The notes under the pieces: generated by a model | Told to the model about the DNA's origin: nothing | Databases searched by the model: none | The model's input: the letters and a program-made list of their open reading frames with translations, nothing else | Part shown: positions 1 through 7,603 of the stretch, piece by piece | Layout of the letters: every line of letters starts with the position of its first letter | Position numbering within the stretch: position 1 is the first letter of the stretch | Made by a program: the position numbers and the translations under genes | IMG/VR virus record: IMGVR_UViG_3300017971_000001 | Location: 62,001-126,000 of that record | Direction: 5' to 3' (one strand) | DNA: 64,000 nt | Source: a virus

Positions 1-564
1 CCTGGACGACTCGACCACGGCGATCAGATCCGTGTTGTTGCACGTCTCCTGCACACACTCGACCGCGACCCCCAGCGACTTGAGGTAGATCTCCAGGCTC
101 GCCCTGTCGTTCGACTTGGGAGCAGCCGAGACGATCTCTCCGGTCGCGACCGGATCCGGCAGGATCGCGGGGAGCACGAAGCGCAAATGGACCCACTGCA
201 ACTTCCCGCTCAGTTCGCTGGCCTCCATGAAGAGGTCGTCTAGCTGAATCCCTTCCTTCCAGGCCTTCTCGTCCTCCCCCTTGTTCCAACCGAGGATCAG
301 GTATCGGCCGCTCTCGTCCATGAGCGCCATGGCCTCCGCCATGGTCCCCGGCCCCTCGACGACCGCGCCTTCGGCCCTCAGTTCCCCAGCGACCCGGATT
401 GCCTCGACGATCGTTGGAGCCTTCTCGCAACGAGGGATCAGATCGACCGGCGCGCGATCAACGGTCGCCTTCGCGTCCTTCAGGTTCATTCCCGTCAGCC
501 TGCGCACGGCCTTGATCACAGCGATCTTACGCAAGCCGGGATTCTTGAGCACCAGAGAGATCAT
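1..564 (-). CDS. Protein with ribosomal L7/L12 C-terminal-like domain (3' end outside window)
   Basis: The frame is open from ATG at 564 to the left edge (188 codons, no stop), so the C-terminus is missing. Residues about 11-65 read KIAVIKAVRRLTGMNLKDAK, then a VDRAP-like turn, and end in AGELRAEGAVVEG. This matches the L7/L12 C-terminal fold (KIxVIKxVRxxTGLxLKEAK...VExAP...LExAGAxVEL). In ribosomes that domain recruits translational GTPases. The N-terminal dimerisation domain of bacterial L7/L12 is absent and the remaining 120 residues (Glu, Trp and Leu rich) match nothing I know. The ATG overlaps the stop of the upstream gene (ATGA). A role in steering host translation is inference from the domain. 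A second copy of the domain lies at 54485-54844. Confidence 0.7.
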   Translation of the reverse strand, partial: MISLVLKNPGLRKIAVIKAVRRLTGMNLKDAKATVDRAPVDLIPRCEKAPTIVEAIRVAGELRAEGAVVEGPGTMAEAMALMDESGRYLILGWNKGEDEKAWKEGIQLDDLFMEASELSGKLQWVHLRFVLPAILPDPVATGEIVSAAPKSNDRASLEIYLKSLGVAVECVQETCNNTDLIAVVESSR

Positions 565-767
565 GGCTTCACCTCTTGTTGCTGTTCTACGCTCGGGGTC
601 GGACATTCCGGGGACGCCGTCTCCATACCTTTGCAGAGCTTGCAGAAGTGCCAGCGCGAGCCGTCGCCTCGAGGTTCCGACCAGACACTCCATTCGTGCG
701 CGCAGCGTTCGTCGAGTGCCCCAGCGGGCCCACAGCGCTTCTTGCGGCGCTTATTCCTCTTCGGCAT
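561..767 (-). CDS. Small basic zinc-ribbon-like protein
   Basis: 68 residues. A strongly basic N-terminus (MPKRNKRRKKR) is followed by Cys/His positions (C-x-H near 22 and HFCKLC near 41-46) that could hold one metal ion. The stop overlaps the next start as ATGA, and the start lies inside the end of the upstream gene. Function unknown. The basic tail suggests nucleic-acid binding, which is inference. Confidence 0.6.
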   Translation of the reverse strand: MPKRNKRRKKRCGPAGALDERCAHEWSVWSEPRGDGSRWHFCKLCKGMETASPECPTPSVEQQQEVKP

Positions 768-1389
768 TTCGCTCCAATTCCTCTACCCTTTTCTTCATGG
801 ACGCGAACTCTCGGTAGAGATCGGCCGTCTCGTTGCTGATCAGGCCCCGGATCGCCTGCTGAAATGGATTGCCGTAAACCCAGTTGTGAGGACTGGACAT
901 GACCTCCGGGACCAGGGCGGCGAACGCCAGCCAGTTCAGCTGCTTCTGGGTGAAATCCCTGCCGGCCTCGAAGGCGTCACGGCGCTCGTGTCGATACAGA
1001 CCCTGATCCCGTTCAGCCCGAACGGGCTGAATGATCCCAGGGTTTACAAGAGGGGGGTTCACGTCGAACGAATCCAGGTTGTAGGTGACGTAGACCTCCT
1101 TCCCGTTTGCCTGCGCCGCCTGGCCGTCGTGCTCCGTGTACATTCCTTCGAAGGTCTCGTGCGTCCCTCCCCCGAGTTCCGGCTCGGGCAGCACCGATTC
1201 GATCGAATCTCCCTTCGGGCCGCAGACGATCCGCGCTAGGTTCGTCCAGCCAATCGCCTGGCCGACGATCGAGATTGCGTCGGCGCCGTTCGATCGCGAC
1301 CAGGAGCGGACGACGCGCTCGGCGAGCTCAGGGTCCGATCGATCCGCGAGCCACTCGTTAACCGCGTTCAAGAGATCGTCGTCGCTCAA
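751..1389 (-). CDS. Hypothetical protein, 212 residues
   Basis: I place the start at TTG 1389 because the stop of the last block-A mini-gene overlaps it exactly (TTGA); an ATG at 1425 would intrude 39 bases into that gene. The protein starts MSDDDLLNAVNEWLADRSDP, ends in a short coiled coil (EFASMKKRVEELERNAEEE) and has normal soluble composition. A central segment rich in Asn, Pro and Val is followed by an Asn/Trp-containing helix. No family recognised. Confidence 0.7.
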   Translation of the reverse strand: MSDDDLLNAVNEWLADRSDPELAERVVRSWSRSNGADAISIVGQAIGWTNLARIVCGPKGDSIESVLPEPELGGGTHETFEGMYTEHDGQAAQANGKEVYVTYNLDSFDVNPPLVNPGIIQPVRAERDQGLYRHERRDAFEAGRDFTQKQLNWLAFAALVPEVMSSPHNWVYGNPFQQAIRGLISNETADLYREFASMKKRVEELERNAEEE

Positions 1390-1667
1390 AACCCCTCCAT
1401 GAGTTCTTCCGTGCGCGTATCCCAAAACAACTGGACCCAGTCGCCCATGTTTCCTTGATTCTTTCGTTGGTAGTCGGCCCAGAGCGTCGCGCTCCCCATG
1501 GTGAAGCTAATGCCAGAGGCGAACGTATAGGACGAAAAGGAGAAGTCGCTGAGCGAAAGGGAGAACCCTTTCCCAAGCCCTGCTGAATATGCAGAAGACA
1601 GCCCCCTGCCGTAGGCCAGAAAGCTGAGCAGGGGCCGGGGGCGAAGCCGGCGCCGTCGCCTCTTCAT
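1386..1667 (-). CDS. Mini-gene A11 (long form)
   Basis: 93 residues, the longest member. MKRRRRRLRPRP opens it, then YGRGLSSAYSAGLGKGFSLS shows the alternating-Gly core. The last 40 residues (Trp/Asp/Glu-rich, ending ELMEGF) are acidic and unlike the family, so the gene may be a fusion of a member with a different C-terminus. Confidence 0.65.
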   Translation of the reverse strand: MKRRRRRLRPRPLLSFLAYGRGLSSAYSAGLGKGFSLSLSDFSFSSYTFASGISFTMGSATLWADYQRKNQGNMGDWVQLFWDTRTEELMEGF

Positions 1668-1885
1668 AGGAAGGCTGATCCCATGCGGTAGTTCAGGCCG
1701 GCACCCACGGGCGCTGATCGCTTCCAACTTTCAGAGCAGTCATAGGGAAAGCGGCCGGGTCTAAGCCTCCAGAACGACATGGAGCGGTTGCCCCCCTTCC
1801 CCCTGACCCGATCCTGACCCCAGCCAAGCGCGAACTGACTCGAGGGCGGGTGGTCACGAAGGTAGGTTCGACGGCGTCGTTTCAA
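1664..1885 (-). CDS. Mini-gene A10
   Basis: 73 residues from TTG (TTGA junction). Starts MKRRRRTYLRDH; contains GWGQDRVRGKGG and ends VGAGLNYRMGSAFL. The middle is less glycine-rich than in its neighbours. Confidence 0.6.
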   Translation of the reverse strand: MKRRRRTYLRDHPPSSQFALGWGQDRVRGKGGNRSMSFWRLRPGRFPYDCSESWKRSAPVGAGLNYRMGSAFL

Positions 1886-2100
1886 GTCGCCAATCCGAAG
1901 AGTCGAGGCCGGCGAACCTGACTGGAACCCAACGCTTGCTCCAGCCCCCGGCCGAACGATAGCCCCCTGCCGCCTGCACTGCCTCGGGCAAAGTATCCGC
2001 CTTCTCCGCGCCGGCACTTACCCCTGCCAACAGGCCTCCAGATCCCGATCCCGCGTTGGGACCAAAAGAGGCAGCGTGCCTTGCTCTTGCGTCGCTTCAT
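1882..2100 (-). CDS. Mini-gene A9
   Basis: 72 residues from ATG (ATGA). Starts MKRRKSKARCLFW; core RGIGIWRPVGRGKCRRGEGG followed by GRGLSFGRGLEQALG. Two Cys. Confidence 0.65.
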   Translation of the reverse strand: MKRRKSKARCLFWSQRGIGIWRPVGRGKCRRGEGGYFARGSAGGRGLSFGRGLEQALGSSQVRRPRLFGLAT

Positions 2101-2303
2101 TGCCAGAAAGACCTCGGGAAGGTCATGGCCCAACTCGCAGCGCGAAGCTGTCCCCTGCCCTGCCTCGAGAACAGGCCAGCCCCGCTGTGATAGATCGACG
2201 GGGTAGGGTCGAGCTCGGAAGAGCGCGTCCATGCCAGAGATTTTCCTATTCCCTTCCCCCTCATTCTGACCTTGGTGATCCGGCACCTATGCCTTCTCTT
2301 CAT
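2097..2303 (-). CDS. Mini-gene A8
   Basis: 68 residues from ATG. Starts MKRRHRCRITKVRMRGKGIG, then a Ser/Trp/Phe-rich second half with GAGLFSRQGRGQ. Confidence 0.65.
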   Translation of the reverse strand: MKRRHRCRITKVRMRGKGIGKSLAWTRSSELDPTPSIYHSGAGLFSRQGRGQLRAASWAMTFPRSFWQ

Positions 2304-2482
2304 GCAGCGAGCCTCTTCGTCCAGGATCCTTCTCGTCCTAGACCAGCGCCCCACTTCATGATCAAGCCGCTGCCGAACCCATACCCCCAGAGAAGCAAGG
2401 AGGACCCACGGCCAAGCGCGGTTGACCTGCGAAGGCCTCGGCCCCGAAGGGAGGCCAGTCTATTTCTTCGGCGCCTGCTCAT
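2300..2482 (-). CDS. Mini-gene A7
   Basis: 60 residues from ATG. Starts MSRRRRNRLASLRGRGLRRS; core LLLWGYGFGSGLIMKWGAGL, one of the clearest alternating-Gly stretches of block A. Confidence 0.7.
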   Translation of the reverse strand: MSRRRRNRLASLRGRGLRRSTALGRGSSLLLWGYGFGSGLIMKWGAGLGREGSWTKRLAA

Positions 2483-2661
2483 GGAAACATTCCAATTCCA
2501 AAAGGGATCCGAAATCCGTTGCCGACCGGGCGGCGCTGACCATGGCCGAGTGAAGAACGGCGGCGGCGGGCCAGGCCGCGCCCGAAACCTCGAGACAAGC
2601 CCTGACCCTTTCCTTTGTTGAGTCCTACGACCATTCGGAACCTTCGATCCCTACGCTTCAT
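2479..2661 (-). CDS. Mini-gene A6
   Basis: 60 residues from ATG. Starts MKRRDRRFRMVVGLNKGKGQ, has a second internal Arg block (ARRRRSS) and ends GNGFRIPFGIGMFP. Confidence 0.7.
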   Translation of the reverse strand: MKRRDRRFRMVVGLNKGKGQGLSRGFGRGLARRRRSSLGHGQRRPVGNGFRIPFGIGMFP

Positions 2662-2837
2662 GCTGACCCATGGGACCGGCCTAGCCCAAAAGAGATCCAG
2701 AGATAGACCCCTGCGCCTACCGAGCACCTAAGTCCAGATCGGATCTCGCTGACGCCAGCGCCGAGCCCAACGTAAAGTCCCCGAGCTCGCTGTCGGTATC
2801 TCGATACGACAACGCTTGGCCTGCGACGACGCCTCAC
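2658..2837 (-). CDS. Mini-gene A5
   Basis: 59 residues from GTG. Starts MRRRRRPSVVVSRYRQRARG; core GLYVGLGAGVSEIRSGLRCS, ending WISFGLGRSHGSA. Confidence 0.7.
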   Translation of the reverse strand: MRRRRRPSVVVSRYRQRARGLYVGLGAGVSEIRSGLRCSVGAGVYLWISFGLGRSHGSA

Positions 2838-3016
2838 CAGATCCTCCTCCCCGGGCCCGCCAGGGAAATGCCGAGGCCGTAACCGAGGCTTCGCCCGACC
2901 CCTCTGTTCGCCCAAGCTCGAAACCTCCCGCGGCGGCGAGAGACGCCCCTCCCCATTCGGCCCCTAATGGCCGTGGCGTAGCGCCAATGAAGACAGCGGG
3001 GTCGACGCCTCTTCAC
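2834..3016 (-). CDS. Mini-gene A4
   Basis: 60 residues from GTG. Starts MKRRRPRCLHWRYATAIRGR; core GVGRSLGYGLGISLAGPG. Confidence 0.7.
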   Translation of the reverse strand: MKRRRPRCLHWRYATAIRGRMGRGVSRRRGRFRAWANRGVGRSLGYGLGISLAGPGRRIW

Positions 3017-3177
3017 TTGAACGGCCCTGCGAGCGCGTATCCAGATCCGTAGCCGGCGCCGCGTTTTGACATGATCATAGACCCCACCCCGACCGCCGTT
3101 CTCATTCCTGCTCCACGTCTGCGCCGGCTGCCCCAGCTAAGCTCCCAATGCACGGTATTCCTTCTGCGGCGCTTCAC
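3013..3177 (-). CDS. Mini-gene A3
   Basis: 54 residues from GTG. Starts MKRRRRNTVHWELSWGSRRR; core GAGMRTAVGVGSMIM then GAGYGSGYALAGPFK. Confidence 0.7.
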   Translation of the reverse strand: MKRRRRNTVHWELSWGSRRRRGAGMRTAVGVGSMIMSKRGAGYGSGYALAGPFK

Positions 3178-3326
3178 GGAAGCGCGCACCAGAATCTTCG
3201 CAGGCCCGAGCCGAAACTTTCCCACTCTCCCCGGCCTCGGTATCGCCGGAAGCCAGCCCCGAACGTCAAGCTCTGGCCGCTTACCGCGCGAATCCAGATC
3301 GACAGGTGGCGCTTCCGTCGCTTCAC
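3174..3326 (-). CDS. Mini-gene A2
   Basis: 50 residues from GTG (GTGA overlaps at both ends). Starts MKRRKRHLSIWIRAVSGQSL; core FGAGFRRYRGRGEWESFGSG. Too short for usual ORF cut-offs and found from the junction pattern. Confidence 0.7.
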   Translation of the reverse strand: MKRRKRHLSIWIRAVSGQSLTFGAGFRRYRGRGEWESFGSGLRRFWCALP

Positions 3327-3508
3327 GGGTAACAGCCAATCCCGACGCCCTTCAGCGTTCCCTGGCCAGTGTTTCTCCAGGAGCCCGCCCCGAATGAACG
3401 CCTGAAAAGCCAGTGCCTCGTTCGAGACCCTCCGCCGGAAAAACAGGCTGTGCCGACGCCCAGGAGGTCCAAAGCGTAATTGAACGGAGGCCTTCTGCGT
3501 CGCTTCAC
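3323..3508 (-). CDS. Mini-gene A1
   Basis: 61 residues from GTG, which overlaps the stop of the SLOG-like gene. Starts MKRRRRPPFNYALDLLGVGT; ends GAGSWRNTGQGTLKGVGIGC-YP. Confidence 0.7.
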   Translation of the reverse strand: MKRRRRPPFNYALDLLGVGTACFSGGGSRTRHWLFRRSFGAGSWRNTGQGTLKGVGIGCYP

Positions 3509-3990
3509 AGGCGCCGCTCGAGCAACTTCGTGATCAGGCGCTCGACGCCGAGCTCGAGCCCGAGGCACACCGACTCTCGGTGGCCGGCGACGTTCAGCGT
3601 CCTGACGTCGTGACGCTCGATCAGGAGCTCGATCACGTCCAGCATTCCACCCGTGTGCCCGATCGCGACCAGATCGGGATCGAGGACGCGGACCGGGCGG
3701 CCCTCTTCGCGGCAGAAGCGCAGAGTCAACTTGCAGCCTCCCGAGAGGGGCATGCGCCCGAAGATCACGGTTGCGTCCCCCAGGCGGACGTTCTCTCGCG
3801 TGCGGGGAGGGTAGCCGCGCACGAGAAGTTCGACGAGCTCGGTGAAGCACGCAGGAACCTCGCCGTCCTCCGCGCGGCGGCCCTTGGGCACGAACCCGCC
3901 GTAAGGGGTTCCGAGCTTGAACGCGGCCGCGATCCCGCCGCGGTCGGCTCCGGTCTGCCCGCCGCTAACGATCTTCAGAAATCTCTTCAC
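3505..3990 (-). CDS. SLOG-superfamily protein (molybdenum-carrier / cpYpsA-like)
   Basis: 161 residues from GTG. The N-terminus KIVSGGQTGADRGGIAAA is the nucleotide-binding loop typical of proteins annotated as putative molybdenum carriers (circularly permuted YpsA, SLOG superfamily). GGFVPKGRRAEDG and the late LNVAGHRES motif also fit. The family is thought to bind nucleotide-like ligands; its reaction is not established, and phage versions may make or sense signalling nucleotides (inference). The stop is coupled to mini-gene A1. Confidence 0.75.
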   Translation of the reverse strand: MKRFLKIVSGGQTGADRGGIAAAFKLGTPYGGFVPKGRRAEDGEVPACFTELVELLVRGYPPRTRENVRLGDATVIFGRMPLSGGCKLTLRFCREEGRPVRVLDPDLVAIGHTGGMLDVIELLIERHDVRTLNVAGHRESVCLGLELGVERLITKLLERRL

Positions 3991-4522
3991 GTTCGTCCCA
4001 GAGGAATCCGTATTTGCGAAGAAGTTTCGGGAGGGCCTTATGTGCCGCTTCGGTCGCCCCCTCGAGCGTGCGGAAGCGGTGCGTTTCGGACCAGCCTTCA
4101 GGGCGACTCGAAGGGAAGTTCTCGTAGTCCCAGTCTCCGTCCTTGCTCAAGGCATGCCTTCCGGTGCGGACTGCCCAGAGGATCGATCCGTCCTCCTGGA
4201 CTGCACGGTCGATCACAATCCGATCGTGATCTCCGAACCGAGCGAGCTCGTACGAAAGCGGCACCGGCTCCGAATGGACGCTCTTGATCATGGACTCAAC
4301 CGTGCCCTCTTCGAAGTCCTTGACGGCGAAGTCGCGCATGGCGCTCTTGTCGGCGTCGTAGGCCCTGAGGAACAACTGCTCTTCCGGGTGCCATTCGGTA
4401 GACCCCGTCCAGAGTTTGATCGGAACGAACCAGCGCCAGTCGGTCTCGCCGCGGTGGTTCGTGTAGCGCCCTTTGTGAAACTGCTTCATGCGGAAGTTGG
4501 GGATCATGTCAGGGCCTTCCAA
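3965..4522 (-). CDS. Hypothetical protein, 185 residues
   Basis: TTG at 4522 has an AAGGAG element 6 bases upstream; an ATG six codons in (MIPNF) is an alternative. Aromatic- and charge-rich soluble protein with a helical C-terminus (GATEAAHKALPKLLRKYG). A 16-codon ORF (GTG 4559 to TGA 4509) bridges it to the upstream gene and preserves stop/start coupling. No family recognised. Confidence 0.65.
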   Translation of the reverse strand: MEGPDMIPNFRMKQFHKGRYTNHRGETDWRWFVPIKLWTGSTEWHPEEQLFLRAYDADKSAMRDFAVKDFEEGTVESMIKSVHSEPVPLSYELARFGDHDRIVIDRAVQEDGSILWAVRTGRHALSKDGDWDYENFPSSRPEGWSETHRFRTLEGATEAAHKALPKLLRKYGFLWDEREEISEDR

Positions 4523-4555
4523 CGTGAACTCCTTGCTGCTCCATGTCGTTCTTGT

Positions 4556-5089
4556 TCACGCCTTCTCCTTCAGGGCCCTGTCCAGCAGGTGTTCAGGGAC
4601 GTGCCAGCCGTGAGCCCAATGCTCAAGGCAGTTGGCGCAGGTGACCGACTCCCCAACGGTGACCCGGTGGGTCCTCCGCATGATCTTTGAGCTCAGGATC
4701 CACGGAGCCTTCGGGTCGACCACGAGAAAACTACGCATGCAAGAACGCATGGCGTCGACCGTCAAAACCTTTTCGCTGGATTGGTAAGGCTTGCAGATCC
4801 TGAACGCAGCGCGGTGGACGATTCTTCCCTTGGAGCTCTTCGCCGAGACGCCGATCAACGTTCTCGTATTTTGGGGGCGAGCGTCCGGATTGATCAATCC
4901 GTCAATCCTGAGCGGAACGCGCCGAAGGTTGAAGAGGAACTTCTCCTGGTCGGCGAGCTTCTTGGCCTCGGCGGCAGCGTGCCAGCGAGCGTTGAGTTCG
5001 TGCTCCACGGCCCCCTTTAGTCGATCAAGGTCTGCCTGAGAGAACGCGCTCAGGTGGCCAATGAACCGCGTGAGGTTGTAGTCCGTCAC
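4556..5089 (-). CDS. Hypothetical protein, 177 residues
   Basis: Starts at GTG 5089, overlapping the DHFR stop (GTGA). The N-terminus MTDYNLTRFIGHLSAFSQAD is related to that of the protein at 29306-29773 (MSDFNLARLLGTFPALTIGE): both pair a short start motif with a helix of type (L/I)xR(L/I)K. A late CANC / H motif may bind zinc. Function unknown. Confidence 0.65.
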   Translation of the reverse strand: MTDYNLTRFIGHLSAFSQADLDRLKGAVEHELNARWHAAAEAKKLADQEKFLFNLRRVPLRIDGLINPDARPQNTRTLIGVSAKSSKGRIVHRAAFRICKPYQSSEKVLTVDAMRSCMRSFLVVDPKAPWILSSKIMRRTHRVTVGESVTCANCLEHWAHGWHVPEHLLDRALKEKA

Positions 5090-5595
5090 TTGGAGCGCAC
5101 CCAGACCTCGAATTCCATATCGTGGTCGTCGTGCTTGCCGGCCGGCTCGCTCTTCCAAACCGTCCTGAACCAGTCGTCGTCGAGGAGTTCGCTGGGGAAG
5201 AAGGAGCCTCCGCCTTCGACCTCGGTCTTCACGACCGTGCGCAGAACCTTCGTCGCATGAGGAAAGGCAGCGCGGTAGATCTGCTCACCGCCGCAGACGA
5301 AGACCTTGCCGTCGCCGAGGACTTCCGCCAGGTCCAGCGCGCTGAGGATATCGGTCGAGACCATGACGCCCTCAGGGACCGGGTATTCGGCCCTGCGCGT
5401 CATGACGATCGTCTCCCGCCCCGGAAGCGGACGCGAGCCGATCGACTCCCAGGTCTTGCGCCCCATGATCAGCGGGCACCCAGCGGTCTTGCGCTTGAAG
5501 TACTTCAGATCGGAGCGCTGGTGCCACGGCATTTTTCCGCCCTTGCCGATCACGTCGTTCAAGGAGGCCGCGACGATCAGAATGACTTCAGACAT
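5086..5595 (-). CDS. folA: Dihydrofolate reductase
   Basis: 169 residues, the usual length of bacterial and phage DHFR. It reduces dihydrofolate to tetrahydrofolate with NADPH, supporting thymidylate synthesis in the infected cell. Diagnostic motifs: IVAASLNDVIGKGGKMPWH near the N-terminus, FKRKTAGCPLIMGRKTWESI with the folate-site Arg, LPGRETIVMTR, and VFVCGGEQIYRAA (NADPH-binding GG). ATG 5595 lies at the end of the upstream gene. With the dNMP kinase at 62750-63304 it suggests phage control of nucleotide pools. Confidence 0.95.
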   Translation of the reverse strand: MSEVILIVAASLNDVIGKGGKMPWHQRSDLKYFKRKTAGCPLIMGRKTWESIGSRPLPGRETIVMTRRAEYPVPEGVMVSTDILSALDLAEVLGDGKVFVCGGEQIYRAAFPHATKVLRTVVKTEVEGGGSFFPSELLDDDWFRTVWKSEPAGKHDDHDMEFEVWVRSK

Positions 5596-5836
5596 TGGGG
5601 TCCGCCTTCGGAACGAACGTGGGGCCGCGGTAGCCGCAGGTGCAATTCGGCCAGGGGTTATGCCCGCAGCGAGCCTGCTTGCGGAGCGTCTTGTTCTCGG
5701 CTTCGAGCTTCGAGATCCGTTCGCGCAGCGCTTCGATCAGCTGCGGAGCGTGGATCGTCGGCCGCTTGTCGCCGCGGGGCGCCTTCTCGCGAAAGTAGCC
5801 GCAGCCGGCGTATTCGCTGTTGTCGAGATCGATCAC
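5588..5836 (-). CDS. Small coiled-coil / Cys-rich protein
   Basis: 82 residues. Residues 33-52 (LIEALRERISKLEAENKTLR) form a leucine-zipper-like coiled coil, followed by CGHNPWPNCTCGYRG, a probable metal site. Coupled on both sides by short overlaps. Function unknown. Confidence 0.65.
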   Translation of the reverse strand: MIDLDNSEYAGCGYFREKAPRGDKRPTIHAPQLIEALRERISKLEAENKTLRKQARCGHNPWPNCTCGYRGPTFVPKADPNV

Positions 5837-6225
5837 TCGCCGATCAACTCCAAGACCTCGACCGCGGCGACGTGGTGCTGCGTCGTCGTCGCCCAGGACC
5901 TGAGCGTGGACTTGAGCGCTCCCTCCTTCGCCTTGAGCGCCGCTTCGAAATCTCTGGCCGCTCGATCGAGTTCGGGCTGCACGAACTTCTTGAACGCCTC
6001 GTCGATCAGAGGGGCAGAGATCTCCTTGACGAACTCCTTATCGTTCAGCTGGAGGATCACCTCGAACGCGAAGAAGGCGAGCTCAGGGTCGATCGCGCGC
6101 TGGGTGCCCCCCCAGATCAAGTCCCGCTCGCGGCGGATCCGCTCGTAGATCTCGCCGTCCTCTCTGCCTTGAAGGATCTCCAGGAAGCCCTTGTCCTTCT
6201 CCTCGCCTTCCTTCTCTTCACTCAC
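5833..6225 (-). CDS. Hypothetical helical protein, 130 residues
   Basis: MSEEKEGEEKDKGFLEILQG opens a highly charged, Ala/Glu-rich, apparently all-helical protein ending VAAVEVLELIGE. No Cys motif, signal or membrane segment. No family recognised. Confidence 0.65.
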   Translation of the reverse strand: MSEEKEGEEKDKGFLEILQGREDGEIYERIRRERDLIWGGTQRAIDPELAFFAFEVILQLNDKEFVKEISAPLIDEAFKKFVQPELDRAARDFEAALKAKEGALKSTLRSWATTTQHHVAAVEVLELIGE

Positions 6226-6649
6226 CCAGGATCTCCTTTAACTGCTTCAGCGCTTCCTCGCAGCGCTCGCGCGCCGGAACGTCGTTGATCAGGCGCGCGT
6301 GGCTCGCGCACCTCTCCATGATTTTCACGCAGCGCTGGCGCTGGCGCTTGCTCGTTCGCTTGATCAGCCAGGCGTTCTCAGCGTTGGCAGCCAGGCAATG
6401 GATCAGCCAGTTGATCGCGTTGCGCAACTGGACGTATTCGTTCTGCTCACAGATCTCCTCGAGCAGCGTCTTGCGCTTGGTCTTGTCGTCCTCGAGCAGC
6501 CTGACCTTCTCGATCAAGTCGTTCCGCTCGTCGAGCATGTGCAGAATCAAGCCCGCGCTGACGCTCAGGTGGCAGGCCCGATCCTCGCCGGCGTCGTTCG
6601 CTTCTTTCCGGAGCTCGGACAGACGCTTCATGTATGCGTCGCTGATCAC
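6218..6649 (-). CDS. Hypothetical helical protein, 143 residues
   Basis: All-helical composition with coiled-coil stretches (MKRLSELRKEANDAGE; LLEDDKTKRKTLLEEI). Three scattered Cys, no clear metal site. Start ATG 6649 overlaps the upstream stop. No family recognised. Confidence 0.65.
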   Translation of the reverse strand: MISDAYMKRLSELRKEANDAGEDRACHLSVSAGLILHMLDERNDLIEKVRLLEDDKTKRKTLLEEICEQNEYVQLRNAINWLIHCLAANAENAWLIKRTSKRQRQRCVKIMERCASHARLINDVPARERCEEALKQLKEILGE

Positions 6650-6903
6650 TCGCCCTCCACCGTCACGAAGACTCCGTAGGTCGGGTCATTGAACACCTGG
6701 CCGAGCCGGCGGTCGTCGTCCTCGGCCCAGGCGTAGATCTGGTAGCGACGGCGCACGATCTCTTCGCGCTGCTCGTCGCTCAGGAGCTTGGCCCAGTAGT
6801 CAGCCTTCGACTCCTGCTCGAGGGCGGCGCGGAGTTCGGAAGCCGAGTCGTATGCCTGGACGTTCATGCCTCCCTCTTCGCTCTCAAAGCGCATGAACTT
6901 CAA
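6646..6903 (-). CDS. Hypothetical protein, 85 residues
   Basis: TTG 6903 is chosen because it overlaps the stop of mini-gene B17 (TTGA). A downstream ATG (MNVQAYDSASEL) preceded by GAGGGAGG is the alternative. Acidic helical protein with EQREEIVRRRYQIYAWAEDD and a C-terminal Phe/Val strand. No family recognised. Confidence 0.6.
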   Translation of the reverse strand: MKFMRFESEEGGMNVQAYDSASELRAALEQESKADYWAKLLSDEQREEIVRRRYQIYAWAEDDDRRLGQVFNDPTYGVFVTVEGE

Positions 6904-7088
6904 CGAACACCTCTGACGCACAAGAACCCTCGATCCGTTCCACGTCCGTGCGTCCTGATTTGCCCTCTGCCGAGGAATCTGGCAGGAATGAATCCGCAGG
7001 AAATGGAGCGCGCTAGACCACGAGACGTTCGCTGACCTCTGAATCCAGAGCTCGCGAACAAGCGGAAGCGTCGGCGGTGCCTGATCAC
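6900..7088 (-). CDS. Mini-gene B17
   Basis: 62 residues from GTG. Starts MIRHRRRFRLFASSGFRGQR; later LGRGQIRTHGRGTDRG. Its stop overlaps the TTG of the next ordinary gene. Confidence 0.65.
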   Translation of the reverse strand: MIRHRRRFRLFASSGFRGQRTSRGLARSISCGFIPARFLGRGQIRTHGRGTDRGFLCVRGVR

Positions 7089-7123
7089 GCGACAACCATA
7101 TCGAATGTCTCGGACATGTTCAC
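7085..7123 (-). CDS. 12-codon bridging ORF
   Basis: GTG-AAC-ATG... encodes MNMSETFDMVVA. Its GTG overlaps the stop of B16 and its TGA overlaps the GTG of B17, so it could carry terminating ribosomes between them. It may act as a translational bridge without a functional peptide. Confidence 0.45.
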   Translation of the reverse strand: MNMSETFDMVVA

Positions 7124-7374
7124 GGAAAACATTGGTTCAACACGATTCCGCGAGACCCGACGATTCCGCGAGACCCGGCGACGCCGTTTCCGATCGAGCG
7201 ACTGAAACCGCACCCCTGACTGGCCCGTATGCTGAATTTCCTGAGAAGGGGATTCAAAGCGGACCCCTGCCCGGCTCCGACATAACGTCTAAGTCCATGC
7301 GATCGGCCCCGCTGTGTCCCAGGGGTCACTTGGACGTGAAACATGAAGTTGATACTCCGCTTCCTGCGATTCAG
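7120..7374 (-). CDS. Mini-gene B16, apparent CTG start
   Basis: 84 residues, reading (L)NRRKRSINFMFHVQV. No ATG/GTG/TTG lies at the expected place: the in-frame codon at the junction is CTG (GCGCTGAATCGC) with GAGGGAG about 7 bases upstream. The C-terminus holds an exact tandem DNA repeat (about 18 bases, near 7141-7178) giving VAGSRGIVGSRGIV. Confidence 0.55.
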   Translation of the reverse strand: MNRRKRSINFMFHVQVTPGTQRGRSHGLRRYVGAGQGSALNPLLRKFSIRASQGCGFSRSIGNGVAGSRGIVGSRGIVLNQCFP

Positions 7375-7384
7375 CGCAACTCCC

Positions 7385-7603
7385 TCACCGTCTTGCTCTG
7401 TCGGCCCTGAGTCCCCGCCCGCGGTTCCGCTGGAAACCGCAGCCATGGCGGGCCGTTCGATACAGCCTCCGGACCGGGTTTCCTGGTATTCCAAAGTCGT
7501 TCGTCGACCCCGATCCGATCGAGCAGCCCAGGCCCCTGGCGCGAACTCTTAGCCGCCTGGGCAGAGGCCCTCTCGTCATGCTTCTACAGCGCCTTCTTCT
7601 CAC
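7385..7603 (-). CDS. Mini-gene B15
   Basis: 72 residues from GTG. Starts MRRRRCRSMTRGPLPRRLRV; core GLGCSIGSGSTNDFGIPG. Ends in an Arg-rich tail (RGRGLRADRARR). Confidence 0.65.
   Translation of the reverse strand: MRRRRCRSMTRGPLPRRLRVRARGLGCSIGSGSTNDFGIPGNPVRRLYRTARHGCGFQRNRGRGLRADRARR

Larger units (their letters stand above)
1386..3508 (-). other. Block A: 11 chained Arg4-Gly mini-genes
   Basis: An unbroken run of 11 members of the mini-gene family (described fully under block H). Every junction is a 4-base stop/start overlap. The run is coupled upstream to the SLOG-like gene at 3505-3990 and downstream to the gene at 751-1389, so one transcript probably covers 3990 to 1. Start codons are GTG (A1-A5), ATG (A6-A9), TTG (A10) and ATG (A11). 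Confidence 0.8.

Noticed and set aside
281-817. Rightward ORF of 178 codons at the left edge
   Set aside because: Antisense to the L7/L12-like gene and its neighbour; Ser/Arg-rich shadow composition.
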